DNA of 7,772 nucleotides from Candidatus Neomicrothrix sp. UBA6944. GTDB lineage: Bacteria > Actinomycetota > Acidimicrobiia > Acidimicrobiales > Poriferisodalaceae. Under the pieces are notes generated by a model. The model was not told the origin of the DNA, did not search any database, and saw only the letters and a program-made list of their open reading frames with translations. The stretch is taken from assembly GCA_002448715.1 (NCBI GenBank), contig DJZU01000081.1:1-7772 (forward strand), read 5' to 3'. Below are positions 1-6,866 of this stretch, one piece after another (the first letter of the stretch is position 1; each line of letters begins with the position of its first letter). The position numbers and the translations under genes are program-made.

Positions 1-840
1 GCGAACCTGATGGGAAACGTAGAAGGCGCTGCCGCGGGGGAGTTGGCCCGAAGGGCAGAGGAAGTCGGGTTCCATTCAATTTGGGCGGTTGAACATGCTG
101 TAGTTCCTCTTGAGTACGCGTCAACCTACCCATACGACGAGGGCGGTCGTCTCTTCAAAGGCGCTAGCCAACTCGATCATTCTGACCCTCTTATATGGCT
201 AGCCTTTGCTGCTGCAGCAACGACCAAAATTCGTCTCGCCACAGGCATACTTATTCTTCCGCAACGTAACCCCCTTATAGCGGCTAAAGAAATAGCTAGT
301 CTCGACCGACTTAGCGATGGGCGACTCGATCTGGGCATAGGGGTCGGATGGCTCCGCGAAGAGTTCGAAGCTTTAGGTGTTCCCTTCGAAGCGCGAGGGG
401 CGCGAACCGACGAGTACCTACAGGCGTTGAAAGTTCTGTGGTCTGAAACCGAAGCAGAGTTCCACGGCAACTTCGTAGATTTCGCCCCCGTTTATTGCCA
501 ACCCAAGCCAACCCAGCAGCCGATACCTATCTTGGTAGGAGGCCATTCAGATCGAGCGGCTCGGCGAGCCGGCGAACTCGGTGACGTTTTTTTCCCTGCT
601 GAACGTCCTGTGGAGACACTCATGTCTTTGCACTCGCTTGCTCGCCAACACGCAGAAAAATCTGGTCGCGACCCATCAGCAATTGAACTCTGGACGTCAT
701 CAGATGGTGATCGAACGCATCTAGACCAGCTTGTAGAGGCAGGGGTTACGCAGGTAATGGTTCCCGCTCGACCCCCGGAGCAACTCGAAGAGCTGTATTC
801 GGAACTCATTGCTGACTACGACGAGGAGGCAGCAGCATGA
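1..840 (+). CDS. F420-dependent LLM-class oxidoreductase (Rv2161c/TIGR03619-like), 5' end cut by window
   Basis: Luciferase-like TIM-barrel oxidoreductase, expected to use reduced or oxidised coenzyme F420 in the cytoplasm; substrate unknown. Seen: the frame is open to base 1, and the first visible residues (ANLMGNVEG, then a helix ELARRAEEVGF) sit just after the first beta strand of the family, so the Met codon at 10 is probably internal and the real start lies a few codons upstream. Family hallmarks follow: WAVEHAVVP near residue 26-34, the core RLATGILILPQRNP, the helix/strand LDRLSDGRLDLGIGVGW, then REEFEALGVPF and RGARTDEY. The C-terminus ends in an acidic helix. The stop overlaps the next start by ATGA, so the two genes are probably translationally coupled. 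The F420 assignment rests on family resemblance; an FMN-dependent member cannot be excluded. Family call is firm, function is not. Confidence 0.9.
   Translation, partial: ANLMGNVEGAAAGELARRAEEVGFHSIWAVEHAVVPLEYASTYPYDEGGRLFKGASQLDHSDPLIWLAFAAAATTKIRLATGILILPQRNPLIAAKEIASLDRLSDGRLDLGIGVGWLREEFEALGVPFEARGARTDEYLQALKVLWSETEAEFHGNFVDFAPVYCQPKPTQQPIPILVGGHSDRAARRAGELGDVFFPAERPVETLMSLHSLARQHAEKSGRDPSAIELWTSSDGDRTHLDQLVEAGVTQVMVPARPPEQLEELYSELIADYDEEAAA
823..829 (+). promoter_or_regulatory. Strong Shine-Dalgarno for the carboxyltransferase gene
   Basis: GAGGAGG lies inside the 3' end of the oxidoreductase gene, 7 nt before the ATG at 837. Together with the ATGA overlap it fixes the carboxyltransferase start and supports coupled translation. 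Confidence 0.75.
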
Positions 841-2390
841 CTAGCCCTGACCGCATCACCGAACTACACGCCCGAGCAGATCGGGTACGAAATGAAATGG
901 GTGGCGCAGACAAAGTTGCAAAGATGTCAGATGAGGGGGATCGCACCATCCGTCAACACATTGAGGACTTTCTGGACCCCGACTCATTTAGGGAAATTGG
1001 GACCTTCAGCCGCTCCATCAGGATAGAAGAACGAGAGAAAACTCCCGGAGACGGCAAAATCGGTGGTCACGGCATGGTCAACGGACGACCCGTAGCGGTA
1101 TTTGGTGATGACATCACCGTGTATCGCGGATCTAGTTCGATAGTTGGCACACGGAAGGAGCATCGACTGTATGAGCGGGCTATGGCTATGGGTATCCCCA
1201 TCATTCACTTCGGTGAGACAGGTGGGGCCCGAATACCGGACACGATGGGAGCCGAAGGTATTAGCGAACCGGGCGGACTTTTCGAACTTGCAAAGCGACA
1301 ACACCGAGTACCGATGGCGACGATGGTTACCGGTCAATCTTTCGGGGGGTCCTCTTTCCTTTCCGCCCTCTCTGACTATGTAGTTATGGTTCGCGGGTCA
1401 TGTCTTGCTGTGACATCACCGAAGGTATTTGAAATAGCTACCGGAGAAGTGATCTCATTCGAAGACGTGGGAGGAGTAGATGTCCATGCAAGAAAAACCG
1501 GCCAGATAGATCTTGGAGTTGAAACCGACGAAGAGGGATACGAGGCGATCAAGAGATGGTTGTCTTACCTGCCCAATAACGCTTGGGAATCAGCTCCTCG
1601 ATCCGAGCCAGTTGGAACCATGGACCACGATCCCGAACTAGGGAATATGGTCCCTAGCAAGAGGACGCGGGGTTACGACATGCGCCGAGTTGTGCAACAG
1701 ATAGTCGACCCAGACTCGATGCTCGAATTGCAGCCTCTGTACGCTCGAAATGTCGTATGTGGTTTGGCGCGGCTAAACGGATTTTCGGTTGGCGTTATCG
1801 CCAATAATCCGATGTTTGGAGCAGGAACCCTTGACCCGCAGGCCTGCCACAAGATCATTCGTTTGGCCACCGTCTGCGATTCGTACAACATCCCAATCAT
1901 CTTCTTAGCCGATGTTCCCGGATTTATGGTCGGAGAACGGGTTGAGCACGAACTGATGCTCCACTGGGGGATGAGAATGATGCACGCACTTCAAAACTGC
2001 TCAGCACCCACATTGACGGTCTGTATTCGCAAAGCTTTTGGCTTGGCTTGGCAAGCAATGAATGGGTCTCAGATGCCAGCACTGGGTGTTTACAGCTGGC
2101 CAGGCGCAGAGATTGGCTTCATGGATCCTGAAGTTGGAGTAAATGTCGCCTTCGGATCGAAACTTGCCCGAATCGAAGATGAGAACGCCCGAGAAGATGA
2201 GCGGCTCCAGTTAGTTCGCGAAGTTGGCGAATCAACAAACCCCTACGAAGCTGCGGGAACGATGAGAATCGACGAAATTATTGACCCTGGCGACACTCGC
2301 AGCGTGCTCGCTCATGACCTAGAAATGCTTGCCCATCGAGCGGTTCCGCCGCCTGAAGCGAGACCTCTCTCTTACTGGCCAACTTGCTGA
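837..2390 (+). CDS. Acyl-CoA carboxylase carboxyltransferase (beta) subunit, PccB/AccB-like, atypical active site
   Basis: Carboxyltransferase half of a biotin-dependent acyl-CoA carboxylase: it would move CO2 from carboxybiotin to an acyl-CoA. At 517 aa the length is normal for the family. Seen: two crotonase-like halves. N-half: first oxyanion hole TGGARI (128-133), a glycine-rich segment GQSFGGSSF (166-174) where PccB has GPxAGGAVY, then TGEVISFEDVGG (202-213) and the LSYLP end (242-246). C-half: NNPMFGAGTLD (323-333), DVPGFMVG (359-366), RKAFGLAWQAM (398-408) and WPGAEIGFM. The usual RKAYGGAYDVM is changed: the second Gly of GGAYD is Leu403 and the specificity Asp (Asp422 of Streptomyces PccB) is Gln406. 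So the substrate is probably not plain acetyl- or propionyl-CoA (inference). No biotin carboxylase or biotin carrier is visible, so the partner must be elsewhere. It lies in a + strand operon with an LLM oxidoreductase and an alcohol dehydrogenase. Confidence 0.9.
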   Translation: MTSPDRITELHARADRVRNEMGGADKVAKMSDEGDRTIRQHIEDFLDPDSFREIGTFSRSIRIEEREKTPGDGKIGGHGMVNGRPVAVFGDDITVYRGSSSIVGTRKEHRLYERAMAMGIPIIHFGETGGARIPDTMGAEGISEPGGLFELAKRQHRVPMATMVTGQSFGGSSFLSALSDYVVMVRGSCLAVTSPKVFEIATGEVISFEDVGGVDVHARKTGQIDLGVETDEEGYEAIKRWLSYLPNNAWESAPRSEPVGTMDHDPELGNMVPSKRTRGYDMRRVVQQIVDPDSMLELQPLYARNVVCGLARLNGFSVGVIANNPMFGAGTLDPQACHKIIRLATVCDSYNIPIIFLADVPGFMVGERVEHELMLHWGMRMMHALQNCSAPTLTVCIRKAFGLAWQAMNGSQMPALGVYSWPGAEIGFMDPEVGVNVAFGSKLARIEDENAREDERLQLVREVGESTNPYEAAGTMRIDEIIDPGDTRSVLAHDLEMLAHRAVPPPEARPLSYWPTC

Positions 2391-2406
2391 CACGAGACCG
2401 TTTACG

Positions 2407-2413
2407 AAAAGGA
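2407..2413 (+). promoter_or_regulatory. Ribosome binding site of the alcohol dehydrogenase gene
   Basis: AAAAGGA in the 27-nt gap after the carboxyltransferase stop, 4 nt before the ATG at 2418. No separate promoter or terminator is visible in this gap, so the dehydrogenase is probably cotranscribed with the two genes upstream. Confidence 0.6.
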
Positions 2414-2417
2414 ACCT

Positions 2418-3497
2418 ATGAGAGCAGCATTTACTCGACAAGGGAAGATCGTTGTTGACACGGCAGAAGATCTAATTCCGTCCTCGGGCGAAGTTTTGGT
2501 CAAGACGCTTGCTTGTGGAATCTGTGGCAGTGACCTGCACGCGCTTCGACATGGCCATGAGATGGTTAAGAGCCAGAAAGAAACCGGCGGACCCTTGGTG
2601 TATGACGCGGGTAAAGACTTGATCATGGGCCACGAATTTTGTGCAGAAATCTTGGAAGTCGGAACCGGTGTACCGAAACATTTAGCGAGCGGAGATATCG
2701 TCTGTTCGATGCCTGTGCTTGTTCGAGCCGACGGCATTCACACCATCGGATACTCAAATGAGTTTCCCGGCGGCTATGCAGAACACATGTTGCTGTCGTC
2801 GCAGCTTTTGTTGCCTGTTGGAAATGGGCTATCCGCTGCCGAAGCTGCATTGACTGAGCCGATGGCTGTGGGTCGTCACGCAGTAGAAAAGTCCAGTGTT
2901 ACCGGCGACGATGTTTGTCTCGTTGTCGGTTGTGGGCCGGTGGGACTTGCAGTCATAGCTGCGTTGAAACAAAAAGGCTTTGGCCCTGTATTAGCTGCAG
3001 ATTTTTCCCCCAGGCGCCGGGAATTAGCTGAGCTTATGGGTGCTGACGAAATCATTGACCCGGCGACTGAGTCACCGTACGAGAGTTGGCAAGACGCAGC
3101 ATGGCCCGAAGGCGTAGACCGCAATGATCCCACGCTGCGACTGCGCCAAGTGGGACCGAAACCGGGCGTCGTTTTCGAATGTGTTGGAGTCCCTGGCGTT
3201 ATCGATCAGATCATGCATGGTGCGATGAGAGACACCCGGGTCGTAGTTGTTGGCGTGTGCATGGAGCAAGACAGCTTCCGACCCCTGACTGGAATCGGAA
3301 AAGAAATAAACATCCAGTTTGTGTTGGGGTACACCCAAGATGAATTTGCGGATACTTTGCGAGGTATCAGCGAGGGTGAACTTGTCGTGGATCAACTGAT
3401 CACCGGTCGAGTGGGTTTAGATGGAGTAGCCCAAGCGTTTGATGACCTGAATGACCCTGAAGCACACGCGAAAATTGTCGTTGAACCCTGGAAATAG
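2418..3497 (+). CDS. Zinc-type medium-chain alcohol dehydrogenase (MDR), no structural-zinc cysteines
   Basis: Oxidises an alcohol or reduces a carbonyl with a nicotinamide cofactor; cytoplasmic; substrate unknown. Seen over 359 aa: GroES-like N-domain with CGICGSDLH (33-41; Cys36 as zinc ligand), GHE (71-73; His72 and Glu73) and a likely third ligand Glu147 in LTEPMAVGRHAV, all as in catalytic-zinc MDR enzymes. The Rossmann motif is GCGPVG (171-176), and strand 2 ends in Asp195 (AADFSPRRRELAELMGAD), which favours NAD(H) over NADP(H) by the usual rule. Two oddities: the lobe that normally carries four structural-zinc cysteines (about residues 91-118) has only Cys96, and the spacing from Cys36 to His72 is 36 residues against about 21 in horse liver ADH, so there is an insertion of about 15. 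It is third in the block with the LLM oxidoreductase and carboxyltransferase. Enzyme class is firm; physiological role is open. Confidence 0.9.
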   Translation: MRAAFTRQGKIVVDTAEDLIPSSGEVLVKTLACGICGSDLHALRHGHEMVKSQKETGGPLVYDAGKDLIMGHEFCAEILEVGTGVPKHLASGDIVCSMPVLVRADGIHTIGYSNEFPGGYAEHMLLSSQLLLPVGNGLSAAEAALTEPMAVGRHAVEKSSVTGDDVCLVVGCGPVGLAVIAALKQKGFGPVLAADFSPRRRELAELMGADEIIDPATESPYESWQDAAWPEGVDRNDPTLRLRQVGPKPGVVFECVGVPGVIDQIMHGAMRDTRVVVVGVCMEQDSFRPLTGIGKEINIQFVLGYTQDEFADTLRGISEGELVVDQLITGRVGLDGVAQAFDDLNDPEAHAKIVVEPWK

Positions 3498-3503
3498 CAG
3501 CTC

Positions 3504-4406
3504 TTACCTCTTCAGATCGAAAACCCATGCTGAAGTGGGTAAGTTGCTGGACTCGAAATCTTGAGCAGTCTCGTGCAGTTCCTGAAACGAGCCGATGTTT
3601 GGGATCGCAAGACTTGAGAGTAAATGGTTCAAGACGTCTAGTTCTGATTCCCCAAGTATCAAACGATCTTGGAGAGTTACTGCCCCGTCGCGTTTTGCTA
3701 GCCGGTTACCTGCTTCGTTTAAAACAAGAGGCACGTGGGCGTAGATAGGAGATTGCACGCCAAGCAACTCCGACAAATAGACTTGACGTGGAGTAGTCGG
3801 AAGCAGATCATCCCCCCGTACTACTTCTGTTACGCCCATTTCCGCGTCATCGATAACAACGACCAAATTGTAGGAAGGTGTCGAATCTCCCCGACACAAG
3901 ACAAAATCGTCGACAGCGCCACTGAAAGCGCCCAGTTGACCGTCTTGAATATGCACGGTTTGACCTTCTGTGATCAGTCGTAGTGCAGGATCTCGACCAG
4001 ATCGCTCTTGATCAGAAATTTGTTTGGCTGTCAGCTTCCGACACTTCCCTGAATAAGCACCTTCGGGCAACTGTCCGTGTGGGGCTGCGGTGGCTTCCAG
4101 AATTTCGCGTCGAGTGCACCAACACCGGTAGGTGAGACCTCGTCGTTTGAGTTCTTCAATGGCGTCTTTGTAGAGCGCCAATCGTTCGCTTTGACGAACC
4201 ACTGGATCATCCCAGTCCAAACCGATACTTCGGAAATCGCGAAGTTGGAGATCATAAAATTCTGGTCGGACAGCGCCGTCAAGATCCTCGAATCGCCACA
4301 GAAACCTGGCGCCACGAGAACGTGCAAATAGCCATGCCAAAAGACCTGTCCGAAGGTTGCCTAGATGGAATTCGCCCGTCGGGCTAGGTGCCCATCGGCC
4401 GGTCAT
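3504..4406 (-). CDS. gluQ: Glutamyl-Q tRNA(Asp) synthetase (GluQRS)
   Basis: A paralogue of the catalytic domain of glutamyl-tRNA synthetase that attaches glutamate to queuosine at position 34 of tRNA(Asp). Seen in 300 aa (E. coli YadB/GluQ is about the same size): the N-terminus GRWAPSPTGEFHLGNL carries the class I HIGH-type signature as HLGN (14-17); RFEDLD (38-43); a zinc site matching E. coli GluQRS in pattern (Cys95-x-Cys97, Tyr118, Cys122); YNLVVVIDDAEMGVTEVVRGDDL (179-201); and a KMSK-like RLAKRDG (235-241). There is no anticodon-binding C-terminal domain, which separates it from true GluRS. The start overlaps the upstream stop by ATGA (4403-4406), preceded by GAGGG on the minus strand, so it is probably coupled to the nitroreductase fusion. 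Its stop lies only 6 nt from the convergent dehydrogenase stop. It implies a queuosine pathway in the same cell, not visible here. Confidence 0.93.
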   Translation of the reverse strand: MTGRWAPSPTGEFHLGNLRTGLLAWLFARSRGARFLWRFEDLDGAVRPEFYDLQLRDFRSIGLDWDDPVVRQSERLALYKDAIEELKRRGLTYRCWCTRREILEATAAPHGQLPEGAYSGKCRKLTAKQISDQERSGRDPALRLITEGQTVHIQDGQLGAFSGAVDDFVLCRGDSTPSYNLVVVIDDAEMGVTEVVRGDDLLPTTPRQVYLSELLGVQSPIYAHVPLVLNEAGNRLAKRDGAVTLQDRLILGESELDVLNHLLSSLAIPNIGSFQELHETAQDFESSNLPTSAWVFDLKR

Positions 4407-5626
4407 GAACCCTCAGCCAGCGCCTTTATCCCGTTAACGCATCGCCTCATATTTGCCAGATGCTCTTCTTGCCGCCTCGCAATAATTAGCGTCTCCTTGT
4501 CAGGCATCGCTTCAATAGCAGGGGTCAGACCCGAAGGACCAGGTCCCAGTCGGACTGTGTGACGAAGGCGACAACGGTGCCCGTGCAGTTCGTCAATTTC
4601 CCACCGCCAGCGAGCTGCTGCACTGGCCTCGTCTGTTCCAACCGCCCAGCCGAAGCGCTCGTTTTCGATTAGCTCCGTAATCGTGGAAGTCGTTTGCCAT
4701 TCCCCAATCTTGGGATGCTGGTTAGTGCCGATGAACTGAGCGCCTAACTCCGGCGCGTCAAAGGACTCCGCCCAGTCTGCACCTTGGAATTCTTCAGAGA
4801 ATTGAGCGGCGATGCTGATATCGGTTACAAACGACCAAACCTTTTCTGGCGGGGCGTTCACATCGACTTCGACGGTGACTCCAGGACCTTCAGCGATGGA
4901 TCGAGTTTGATTGTCATCGGGAAATTCCCAGGTGTGGCCCCAACTATCAAAATATGTCACTTCTTCAGCTAAACGCCTCGGGACTGACGCGAAGTCACCT
5001 CCGACACTGAAAGCCAGTGGCAGCAGAGCAATAGGGGTTACACCTTCGGGAATACCCAATACATCGCGGATTTCCTTGTCGTTGTTCAATATCGCAGTTG
5101 TCCAGGCCGTGGCTAAACCTCGAGCTCGAGCTGCTAAACAGAAACTCCACGCCGACTGCACTACGGAATCGAACAGTCCAGGTTTCTTGCTGTCGTCGTG
5201 GACACCCCAGATGCAAGGAATGATCAATGCTGGGACCTTGTCTAAATTCTCGGCGAGATGGGCGGCAGACCGCATCACGCTCGTGTTCCTGTGATCCGTT
5301 CCAGCAAGTTTGTCTCTAGCGGAGACCATCCATTTACCGGCGCTTTCCCAATAGAGATCAGCTAAACGTTTTTTTTGCTCCGGGTCGCGAATGATTAGCC
5401 ACCTACGGCTTGACTGGTTTCCGCCGCCTGGGCCCTGCTCGGCAACATCGATGCAATCAAAAATCAGTTCATTAGGAACAGGGCGATCTAGATCGAGGCG
5501 AAGCCTTACCGACCTCGTGGTGGACAGAACACCATCGATTGACTCTAAGTCGACGTCACTTACGTCATATCTCGGCGGGACCTGTTTGCGGGATTTGGGC
5601 GAAGTCATGGTCATAGTCAAGCGCAC
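4403..5626 (-). CDS. Nitroreductase-SRPBCC (polyketide cyclase/START-like) two-domain fusion
   Basis: Seen: one uninterrupted 407-aa frame with two domains. Residues ~30-227 resemble FMN nitroreductases: a TTRSVR phosphate-binding start (36-41), AEQGPGGGNQSSRRW (62-76), the hydrophobic helix SAWSFCLAARARGLATAW (158-175), the G-I-P region near 191-199, and a YFDSWG end (225-230) typical of actinobacterial members. A short linker (~236-249) leads to an SRPBCC helix-grip domain (~250-402) opening with VTVEVDVNAPPEKVWSFVTD and closing with a long helix. Nitroreductase domains reduce nitro, quinone or flavin-type substrates with NAD(P)H; SRPBCC domains bind hydrophobic ligands. A fused enzyme with its own ligand-binding pocket is my inference, and the substrate is unknown. 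Start uncertain: GTG at 5626, or ATG at 5614 or 5608 in the same frame; none has a good Shine-Dalgarno. It precedes and overlaps gluQ by 4 nt. Confidence 0.87.
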   Translation of the reverse strand: MRLTMTMTSPKSRKQVPPRYDVSDVDLESIDGVLSTTRSVRLRLDLDRPVPNELIFDCIDVAEQGPGGGNQSSRRWLIIRDPEQKKRLADLYWESAGKWMVSARDKLAGTDHRNTSVMRSAAHLAENLDKVPALIIPCIWGVHDDSKKPGLFDSVVQSAWSFCLAARARGLATAWTTAILNNDKEIRDVLGIPEGVTPIALLPLAFSVGGDFASVPRRLAEEVTYFDSWGHTWEFPDDNQTRSIAEGPGVTVEVDVNAPPEKVWSFVTDISIAAQFSEEFQGADWAESFDAPELGAQFIGTNQHPKIGEWQTTSTITELIENERFGWAVGTDEASAAARWRWEIDELHGHRCRLRHTVRLGPGPSGLTPAIEAMPDKETLIIARRQEEHLANMRRCVNGIKALAEGS

Positions 5627-5690
5627 TGCGAGCGGTGTTGCTCAATCGAAGTCCTAGATGATGCAAAGTAGACGTCGTTGAGGTCCTAAC
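5627..5690. promoter_or_regulatory. Divergent intergenic region with imperfect 9-nt direct repeat
   Basis: This 64-nt gap separates the minus-strand nitroreductase fusion from the plus-strand aminotransferase and must hold promoters for both unless one is read from farther away. I see no convincing -35/-10 pair on either strand. GAAGTCCTA (5648-5656) and GAGGTCCTA (5680-5688) match at 8 of 9 bases and start 32 nt apart, close to three helical turns. This could be a paired operator, but so short a repeat may be chance. A GACGTC palindrome lies at 5671-5676. Confidence 0.4.
5680..5683 (+). promoter_or_regulatory. Weak ribosome binding site supporting a GTG start
   Basis: GAGG sits 7 nt before the GTG at 5691. 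This favours GTG 5691 over the in-frame GTG three codons later for the aminotransferase gene. Confidence 0.45.
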
Positions 5691-6866
5691 GTGTCAGTTG
5701 TGAACAAGCGTCAACCCTTTTTGAATGCTCGTCTGCAGGGCTTCGGTGCCACAATTTTTGCTGAGATGTCCGCGCTGGCTGCCCAAACAAATGCAGTCAA
5801 CTTGGGTCAAGGCTTTCCAGATAAAGACGGTCCTAATGAGGTAATCGACGCGGCAACGACAGCTATCCAAAGTGGTTTAGGTAACCAGTACCCGCCAGGT
5901 ATTGGAGTAGCAGAACTCCGTAACGCGATCAGTGCCCACCAGCAACGATTTTACGGGCTTGCGTACGATCCAGATTCGGAAGTCTTAGTCACCGCTGGAG
6001 CATCCGAAGCGCTTGCCGCAGCAGTGTTGGCCCTCTGCGAAACTGGTGACGAAGTCGTAACTTTCGAGCCTTGGTACGACATTTATGGCGCGAACATAGC
6101 CATGGCGGGAGCGGTGAAAAAAGTTGTCACATTGCGGCCGCCTGGTTACGACTTCGAAGAAAAGGAATTCCTTGCCGCGTTGTCTCCTAAAACACGCATG
6201 GTCCTGTTGAATTCGCCTCATAACCCAACGGGCAAAGTTTTTTCTACAGAAGAACTCGAGTTCATAGCAAAAGTAGCTATCGAACGTGACTTACTTGTCG
6301 TCACCGATGAGGTGTACGAACACCTCGTATTCGAAGGCGAGCACATACCGATCGCCTCCTTGCCAGGAATGCGTGAGCGCACAGTCACCATTTCTTCAGG
6401 AGGTAAAACCTTTGCGTTTACTGGATGGAAGATCGGATGGGTCTGCGCAACTCCTGAATTAACGAGCGCGGTTCGTATAGCGAAGCAATTCTTAACGTAT
6501 GTGAGTGGAGGACCATTCCAATATGCGATCGCAGTGGGACTAGGCCTGGGTGACGACTACTACTCTGACCTATTGACTGATATGCGACAAAAGAGAGACT
6601 TTCTATCAGAGGGTTTGGAGTCTGCTGGTTTCGAAATTTTTCGACCTCAGGGAACCTATTTTGTGACGGCTGACGCACGTTCGGTTGGGTACGAAGACGG
6701 CCTTGAATTGTGTTGGCAACTTCCAGAGAAAGTAGGAGTCGTTGCGGTTCCCAACGTCGTATTTTACGACAACGCAGCAGAAGGCCAACATCTCATTCGG
6801 TTCACATTCTGCAAGAGTCTTGATGTGTTGGATGAAGCAGTGACCAGACTCCAAGGTCTGCAATGA
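5691..6866 (+). CDS. PLP-dependent class I aminotransferase, glutamine transaminase K / methionine aminotransferase type
   Basis: Fold-type I aminotransferase expected to swap amino groups between glutamine, methionine or aromatic amino acids and 2-oxo acids in the cytoplasm. Seen in 391 aa (normal length): NLGQGFPD (37-44), a motif of the kynurenine/glutamine transaminase and YbdL group; NQYPPGIGVAELR (65-77); TAGASEAL (101-108); NSPHNPTGKV (174-183) with cofactor Asn178; VTDEVYEHLVF (204-214) with Asp206 and Tyr209; the PLP lysine Lys239 in SSGGKTFAFTGWKIGW; and an Arg in the late HLIRFTFCKS that should bind substrate carboxylate. Start is GTG. The stop overlaps the omega-amidase start by ATGA. 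Glutamine transaminase plus omega-amidase is an established functional pair, which makes glutamine the likely amino donor; methionine salvage is the likeliest setting. A succinyldiaminopimelate-type role is possible but less supported by the neighbour. Confidence 0.9.
   Translation: MSVVNKRQPFLNARLQGFGATIFAEMSALAAQTNAVNLGQGFPDKDGPNEVIDAATTAIQSGLGNQYPPGIGVAELRNAISAHQQRFYGLAYDPDSEVLVTAGASEALAAAVLALCETGDEVVTFEPWYDIYGANIAMAGAVKKVVTLRPPGYDFEEKEFLAALSPKTRMVLLNSPHNPTGKVFSTEELEFIAKVAIERDLLVVTDEVYEHLVFEGEHIPIASLPGMRERTVTISSGGKTFAFTGWKIGWVCATPELTSAVRIAKQFLTYVSGGPFQYAIAVGLGLGDDYYSDLLTDMRQKRDFLSEGLESAGFEIFRPQGTYFVTADARSVGYEDGLELCWQLPEKVGVVAVPNVVFYDNAAEGQHLIRFTFCKSLDVLDEAVTRLQGLQ

Noticed and set aside
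10..12. ATG at position 10 as the start of the LLM oxidoreductase
   Set aside because: The frame is open through base 1 and the peptide begins after the family's first beta strand, so this Met is probably internal and the gene is cut by the window.
587..593. T7 run in the LLM oxidoreductase as a frameshift or slippage site
   Set aside because: The frame continues intact through it with expected family residues on both sides; a single T7 run is unremarkable.
984..1337. Minus-strand 117-codon frame opposite the carboxyltransferase
   Set aside because: It lies opposite strongly conserved carboxyltransferase motifs and its peptide looks like a shadow product with no recognisable domain.
837..2390. 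Carboxyltransferase as methylmalonyl-CoA decarboxylase or glutaconyl-CoA decarboxylase alpha subunit
   Set aside because: No membrane decarboxylase subunits or biotin carrier are nearby, and the sequence reads closer to PccB/AccB-type subunits; it cannot be fully excluded without a tree.
3523..3540. ACCCA/TGGGT inverted repeat near the convergent gene ends, as a bidirectional terminator
   Set aside because: Only five pairs with an 8-nt loop, wholly inside the gluQ coding region, and with no T-run on the plus strand and only a short one on the minus strand.
3527..4331. Plus-strand open frames across the gluQ region (for example 3527-3748, 3735-3983, 4077-4331)
   Set aside because: They are antisense to a gene with full GluQRS motifs, show no domain-like sequence of their own, and have no convincing ribosome binding sites.
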